DNA from: JBKPDV01 sp046728075
GTDB taxonomy: Bacteria; Acidobacteriota; Thermoanaerobaculia; UBA5066; Gp7-AA6
Length of the DNA stretch: 25,224 nucleotides
NCBI GenBank assembly: GCA_046728075.1
Contig: JBKPDV010000039.1
Location: 1-25,224, forward strand
Direction of reading: 5' to 3'
Shown here: positions 22,098 through 25,224 of the stretch, piece by piece
Position numbering within the stretch: the stretch's first letter is position 1
How the letters are laid out: each line of letters begins with the position of its first letter
Program-made: the position numbers and the translations under genes
Notes under the pieces: model-generated
Database searches by the model: none
What the model was told of the DNA's origin: nothing
The model's input: only the letters and a program-made list of their open reading frames with translations

Positions 22098-22760
22098 ATG
22101 ATTTCCCGCCTCCTCGCCCGTCTCGTCGGCGCGGCCCTCGCCTTTCTCCGCGCGACTCTCCGCGTCCGGATCCTCCACGGCGAGCACTACGAGCAGCTTC
22201 GGGAAAAGCGCGTTCCGATCCTCTTCGCGCTCTGGCACGGGCGGATGCTGCTGCCGATCCAGCGGCATCGCCATCAGCGGATCGTGACGATGGCCTCGCA
22301 ATCGAAGGACGGAGAGATCATCGCCTCCTGGCTCGCGCGAAACGGATACATCGTCGTGAGAGGCTCGACCACTCGGGGAGGCAGCCAGGCCCTGCGGGAG
22401 ATGGTGCGCCACGTTCGTTCCGGCCGCCATGCGGCGCTCACCGTCGACGGTCCCAAGGGGCCCGCTCGAATCGTCCAGCCCGGAATCGTCCAGCTCGCCC
22501 GCTTGACCGGCGCGTGGATCCTTCCCATCACGTCGTCCAGCGCGCGACCGAGATTTCTCCATTCCTGGGACCGGTACCTGCTTCCGCTGCCGATCTCGCG
22601 CAGTGTGGTCGCCTACGGCGAACCTTTCCCCATCCCGCCCGAGATGTCCGACGATCAGGCAGTGGATCGGATCGCCGCCTCCCTCGACTCCGCGACCAAA
22701 GAAGCCGACGACGCCTGCCACATCACGCCTCCCGCCATCTGGCGTGAGACGAAGCCGTGA
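22098..22760 (+). CDS. Lysophospholipid acyltransferase-like protein (DUF374)
   Basis: The 220-residue protein has a short hydrophobic N-terminus and the DUF374 pattern: ALWHGRMLLP (about 46-55), SQSKDGEIIA, VRGSTTRGGSQALREM, and DGPKGPARIVQPGIVQLARLTG (about 114-135). DUF374 proteins are related to LpxL-type and glycerophosphate acyltransferases and are thought to acylate lipid A or phospholipids at the inner membrane. The H of the WHGR motif is a likely catalytic base. The exact acceptor cannot be told. A tandem repeat lies just upstream, with no clear ribosome site. Confidence 0.88.
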   Translation: MISRLLARLVGAALAFLRATLRVRILHGEHYEQLREKRVPILFALWHGRMLLPIQRHRHQRIVTMASQSKDGEIIASWLARNGYIVVRGSTTRGGSQALREMVRHVRSGRHAALTVDGPKGPARIVQPGIVQLARLTGAWILPITSSSARPRFLHSWDRYLLPLPISRSVVAYGEPFPIPPEMSDDQAVDRIAASLDSATKEADDACHITPPAIWRETKP

Positions 22761-22815
22761 AGCCCGGCGCAGGGCGCGTTTTGACGGCAGGAATTGAGCC
22801 GAAATCATCTACCAC

Positions 22816-23370
22816 GTGACAGATTCGATTCTCTGGCGCAGGCTCGACCGGCCCGGGCATGAAGCAGCCCGCCTCGTTCATGCCGGCTCGGACTGGCGTT
22901 TGAGCGGCGCCGCGGTCTTCCTGCATGAAGGTCAGGCGGGTCGGCTGGACTATGAGGTCATCTGCGATCGAGGCTGGCAGACGCGATCGGCAAGGATCTC
23001 CGGCTGGGTGGGGGACGATTCGATTGAAATCGAGATCGCCGTCGACTCCGCAGGCCTCTGGCGACTCAATAGCAGAGATTGTCCCGAAGTTGCCGGGTGC
23101 ATCGACCTCGACTTGAACTTCAGCCCGTCCACCAATCTGCTTCCTATCCGCCGCCTCGATCTCGCGATCAGGCAGGAAGCGCGGGTCCGTGCCGCCTGGT
23201 TGCGATTCCCGAGTTTCTCCCTCGAGCCGCTCGACCAGCTCTATCGCCGCGTGGAGGACTCGCGCTACCGCTACGAGAGCGCCGGCGGGGAATTCACGGC
23301 CGATCTGGAGGTCGATGCATCGGGCTTCGTCACGCGCTATCCCGGATTCGCGGAGCGCGAGAGAGGCTGA
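22816..23370 (+). CDS. Putative glycolipid-binding-fold protein (DUF1089-like)
   Basis: The 184-residue soluble protein starts at GTG 22816. WRRLDRPGHEAARLV, YEVICDRGWQTRSARISGWV, CIDLDLNFSPSTNLLPIRRL and the end YRYESAGGEFTADLEVDASGFVTRYPG resemble the putative glycolipid-binding family (PF06475/DUF1089). It has no signal peptide and is rich in beta-strand patterns. The biochemical role of the family is unknown. It may be co-transcribed with the acyltransferase, 55 bases upstream, and converges on the DUF3179 gene with six bases between stops. Confidence 0.8.
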   Translation: MTDSILWRRLDRPGHEAARLVHAGSDWRLSGAAVFLHEGQAGRLDYEVICDRGWQTRSARISGWVGDDSIEIEIAVDSAGLWRLNSRDCPEVAGCIDLDLNFSPSTNLLPIRRLDLAIRQEARVRAAWLRFPSFSLEPLDQLYRRVEDSRYRYESAGGEFTADLEVDASGFVTRYPGFAERERG

Positions 23371-23385
23371 GGATTCTCAGTTCTC
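23361..23385. terminator. Small inverted repeat between convergent genes
   Basis: CTGAG (23367-23371) and CTCAG (23376-23380) pair around a GATT loop, extended by GAGA (23361-23364) with TCTC (23382-23385) after a small internal loop. It covers both stop codons and could serve both directions, but lacks T-runs. Confidence 0.3.
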
Positions 23386-24339
23386 GGGGCGCGCGCGCGC
23401 CCCGGCCAGCCGTGCAAATTCCGACCATGTCGAGACTTTCTGGAAGTGTCGATCGACGGCGAACCAGTACATGGGCACGACCGGGATCTCGCGCCGATCG
23501 GTCCCTTGCTGATAGGCACGCGGAATTCGGAGGGCGGCGTCCCACTCGATGAGTATCGAGTGCCCGTCGACGGATCTCTCGATGCGTTCCGCTCCGCGTA
23601 GCTCCTTGGCTTCAAAGGCGATCGCCTCGTTCTCCCCCCCGATCACCGAAACCTCCTGCTTGGGCCGGTAGCGCCGATCGGCGGTCCGGGTCCCCGAGAC
23701 GCCCTGCGCAGGGGAGGCCTCGTAGAGGCGCATGGGAAGCGAGACCGCGGTCGAGCGATTCAGATCGAGGTACAGGGTCTCGGGATGGGACGTCTGCCAG
23801 GTGTCGCTTCGCGTCACGGCGGCGGGAATACCGGTCAGCGCCTCTCCGCGCAGAGGACCGGCGAGCGCCCGCCCCGTGGCCGCGGTCCAGTAGGTGCCGG
23901 TCTCTCGATCCCTCAGGACGAGCGTGTCCCGCCAGAGCGCGCCGGAGTTCTCAAAGGTCAGTCGACGGCCTGCCGCGCGGCGGTCGTACACGGCCGCGAT
24001 CCCCGTCAAGGCACAGCGGACGACGACGAACGGAAGGGCCCCGGCCGTGTCGTTGACGACCTCGAACTTATCGAGCAGGCCGATCGGGTACGCGCGCGCC
24101 TCGTCTCCGAAGACAACGCCGATCACCCGGTCGACCTCGTCGGGCAGATCGCTGTGTCGCTCCGCCGGCACGAGCCTGGCGCTGTCGACGCTCGGCAACT
24201 CCCCCTGCGGCTTCATCTGGACGATCGGATCGCCGTCCACGATCGCGATTCGGGGATTGTGGCGGTACTGGCGGGCGAAGCAGGCGGTCGAGAGAACGAC
24301 GGCGGCGCCGACGGCGGGGAGCCCCGGCCGGAGCCTCAT
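23377..24339 (-). CDS. DUF3179 lipoprotein
   Basis: The 320-residue product starts at ATG 24339, overlapping the mqnE stop (ATGA). It has a short lipoprotein signal ending VVLSTAC (C20 lipidated). The body matches the DUF3179 family: VIGVVFGDEARAYPIGLLDKFEVVND, PFVVVRCALTGIAAVYDRR, LTFENSGALWRDTLVLRDRETGTYW and PMYWFAVDRHFQ. The family is envelope-located and of unknown function, often encoded near redox or haem genes. Conserved Cys in VRCALTG and the lipobox Cys are the only cysteines clearly visible. Coupled translation with mqnE does not by itself imply a quinone role. Confidence 0.88.
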   Translation of the reverse strand: MRLRPGLPAVGAAVVLSTACFARQYRHNPRIAIVDGDPIVQMKPQGELPSVDSARLVPAERHSDLPDEVDRVIGVVFGDEARAYPIGLLDKFEVVNDTAGALPFVVVRCALTGIAAVYDRRAAGRRLTFENSGALWRDTLVLRDRETGTYWTAATGRALAGPLRGEALTGIPAAVTRSDTWQTSHPETLYLDLNRSTAVSLPMRLYEASPAQGVSGTRTADRRYRPKQEVSVIGGENEAIAFEAKELRGAERIERSVDGHSILIEWDAALRIPRAYQQGTDRREIPVVPMYWFAVDRHFQKVSTWSEFARLAGARARPEN

Positions 24340-25224
24340 GCCGGGATCAGCGCTGGAGCAGACGAGGCAAGGGTCTCCGGGCGCACCACGCGGCGGTACT
24401 GGCTGTCCCGTTCGAACGGCTCGCGCCCCGTCTCGCGGATCATGCGTTCGAACTCCTGCCGCGTCATTCCGGAGGCCGTCGTCGCGCCGGCGGCGTGCGT
24501 GATCGTTTCGTCCACGACGGTTCCCACCAGATCATCCGCTCCGAAGAAAAGGGCGACTTGCGCGAGCTTCGTGCCGATCTGGATCCAGTAGGCCTTGATG
24601 TGCGGGAAGTTGTCGAGGAGGAGTCGCGCCGCCGCGATGACCCGCAGGTCCGTCTGGCCCGAGGAGACGGGTAGGGACGCGAGCGGCGTGTTCTCCGGGT
24701 GAAACGCAAGCGGAATGAGCCCGGTAAATCCTCCCGTCTCGTCCTGGAGGTCGCGCAGCCGCAGAAAGTGATCCACTCTCTCTTCCACGGTTTCCACGCT
24801 CCCATAGAGGATCGTGGCATTCGTCCGGACTCCCTGTAGGTGGCACTCGCGCGCGATCGCGAGCCACTCCTCGCCCGTGATCTTGTTCTTGCAGATCACG
24901 TCGCGCACCCGGCGGGCAAAGATCTCCGCGCCTCCGCCCGGGCAGGAATCCATTCCGGCTGTCTTCAAGTCCACGATCGTCTCCGAGATCGACTTGCCGC
25001 CGACGCGCGCGATCCAGTCGATCTCGACCATCGTGAAGGCCTTCAGATGCACGCCGGGAAACTTCGACTTGAGGGCCCGGAGCAGGTCCGTGTAGTAGGA
25101 ATAGGGCCACGTCGGGTGGAGACCTCCGACGATGTGAAACTCCGTGACGGCCTCGGAATAGCCCTTGCCGGCCTCCTCGACGACCTCCGAGATCGCCATC
25201 TCGTAGCCGCCGGGCTCGTTGACC
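24336..25224 (-). CDS. mqnE: Aminodeoxyfutalosine synthase MqnE (N-terminus beyond right edge)
   Basis: About 295 C-terminal residues are visible and the frame is open to the window edge, so the start and the radical-SAM CxxxCxxC lie outside. EFHIVGGLHPTWPYSYYTDLLRALK, HLKAFTMVEIDW, GMDSCPGGGAEIF and LIPLAFHPENTPL are characteristic of MqnE, which joins a futalosine-pathway precursor (3-carboxyvinyl-oxybenzoate) with adenosine using a radical mechanism. The related cyclase MqnC has a different text around the GGLHP segment (HAFSPPE rather than HLKAFTMVE), so MqnE is preferred. The cell therefore probably makes menaquinone by the futalosine route. The stop overlaps the DUF3179 start by four bases. 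Confidence 0.92.
   Translation of the reverse strand, partial: VNEPGGYEMAISEVVEEAGKGYSEAVTEFHIVGGLHPTWPYSYYTDLLRALKSKFPGVHLKAFTMVEIDWIARVGGKSISETIVDLKTAGMDSCPGGGAEIFARRVRDVICKNKITGEEWLAIARECHLQGVRTNATILYGSVETVEERVDHFLRLRDLQDETGGFTGLIPLAFHPENTPLASLPVSSGQTDLRVIAAARLLLDNFPHIKAYWIQIGTKLAQVALFFGADDLVGTVVDETITHAAGATTASGMTRQEFERMIRETGREPFERDSQYRRVVRPETLASSAPALIPA

Noticed and set aside
24336..25224. MqnC (cyclase) instead of MqnE
   Set aside because: Text around the GGLHP segment and HLKAFTMVE fits MqnE better; the decisive N-terminal region is outside the window.

Overview
The window is a GC-rich, densely packed bacterial chromosome segment devoted to haem, cytochromes and respiration. It encodes outer-membrane and lipoprotein signals (Gram-negative envelope), an aa3-type oxidase, several multihaem c-type cytochromes, System I haem export (CcmABC) and a futalosine-route menaquinone enzyme (MqnE). 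That combination fits Acidobacteriota or a neighbouring phylum; this placement is inference, because no rRNA or phylogenetic marker is present.

Layout. (1) 1-5263: two divergent units share a promoter region with a perfect 21-bp palindrome (2182-2202). Leftwards are an outer-membrane beta-barrel and a multihaem cytochrome cut by the window edge. Rightwards are a secreted protein with two HbpS/GlcG-like (DUF336) domains and a tetrahaem c554-like cytochrome with a TonB-like Pro/Lys tail. (2) 5264-5620: a non-coding, highly structured stretch with a tandem 74-bp repeat, an inverted arm that pairs with it through G-U wobbles, and a strong GC hairpin. (3) 5621-11281: four tightly packed genes form the most unusual unit. 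They encode a soluble protein with two cyclic-nucleotide-binding-like domains fused to a 16-Cys ferredoxin module, a membrane protein with two H-x13-H helices (a probable two-haem b cytochrome), a membrane-anchored decahaem cytochrome c, and a triple-FHA protein. I read this as a regulated electron conduit across the inner membrane. (4) 11337-13470, minus strand: ccmA-ccmB-ccmC, the haem exporter for cytochrome c maturation. (5) 13683-21059: a lipoprotein with a cupredoxin-like site, then coxB-coxA-ctaA-ctaB, a 39-aa membrane peptide, subunit IV, coxC, a DUF420 protein and a CPLC-motif membrane protein. (6) 21056-25224: a serine hydrolase with a probable CTG start, a DUF374 acyltransferase, a putative glycolipid-binding-fold protein, and on the minus strand a DUF3179 lipoprotein and mqnE (cut by the edge).

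The parts fit together functionally. MqnE supplies menaquinone. CcmABC exports haem for the roughly 16 or more CxxCH sites in the window. CtaA and CtaB make haem A for CoxA. The cupredoxin-like lipoprotein or the cytochromes could feed CuA in CoxB.

A second theme is a set of intergenic 'stutter' repeats: short tandem units of about 7-10 nt, often paired with an inverted array across a short spacer, and with a different unit at each site (near 12001, 12749, 13473, 19551, 20216, 20700, 22012). One of them lies inside the apparent start of ccmB. No tRNA, rRNA, insertion sequence or CRISPR array was seen.
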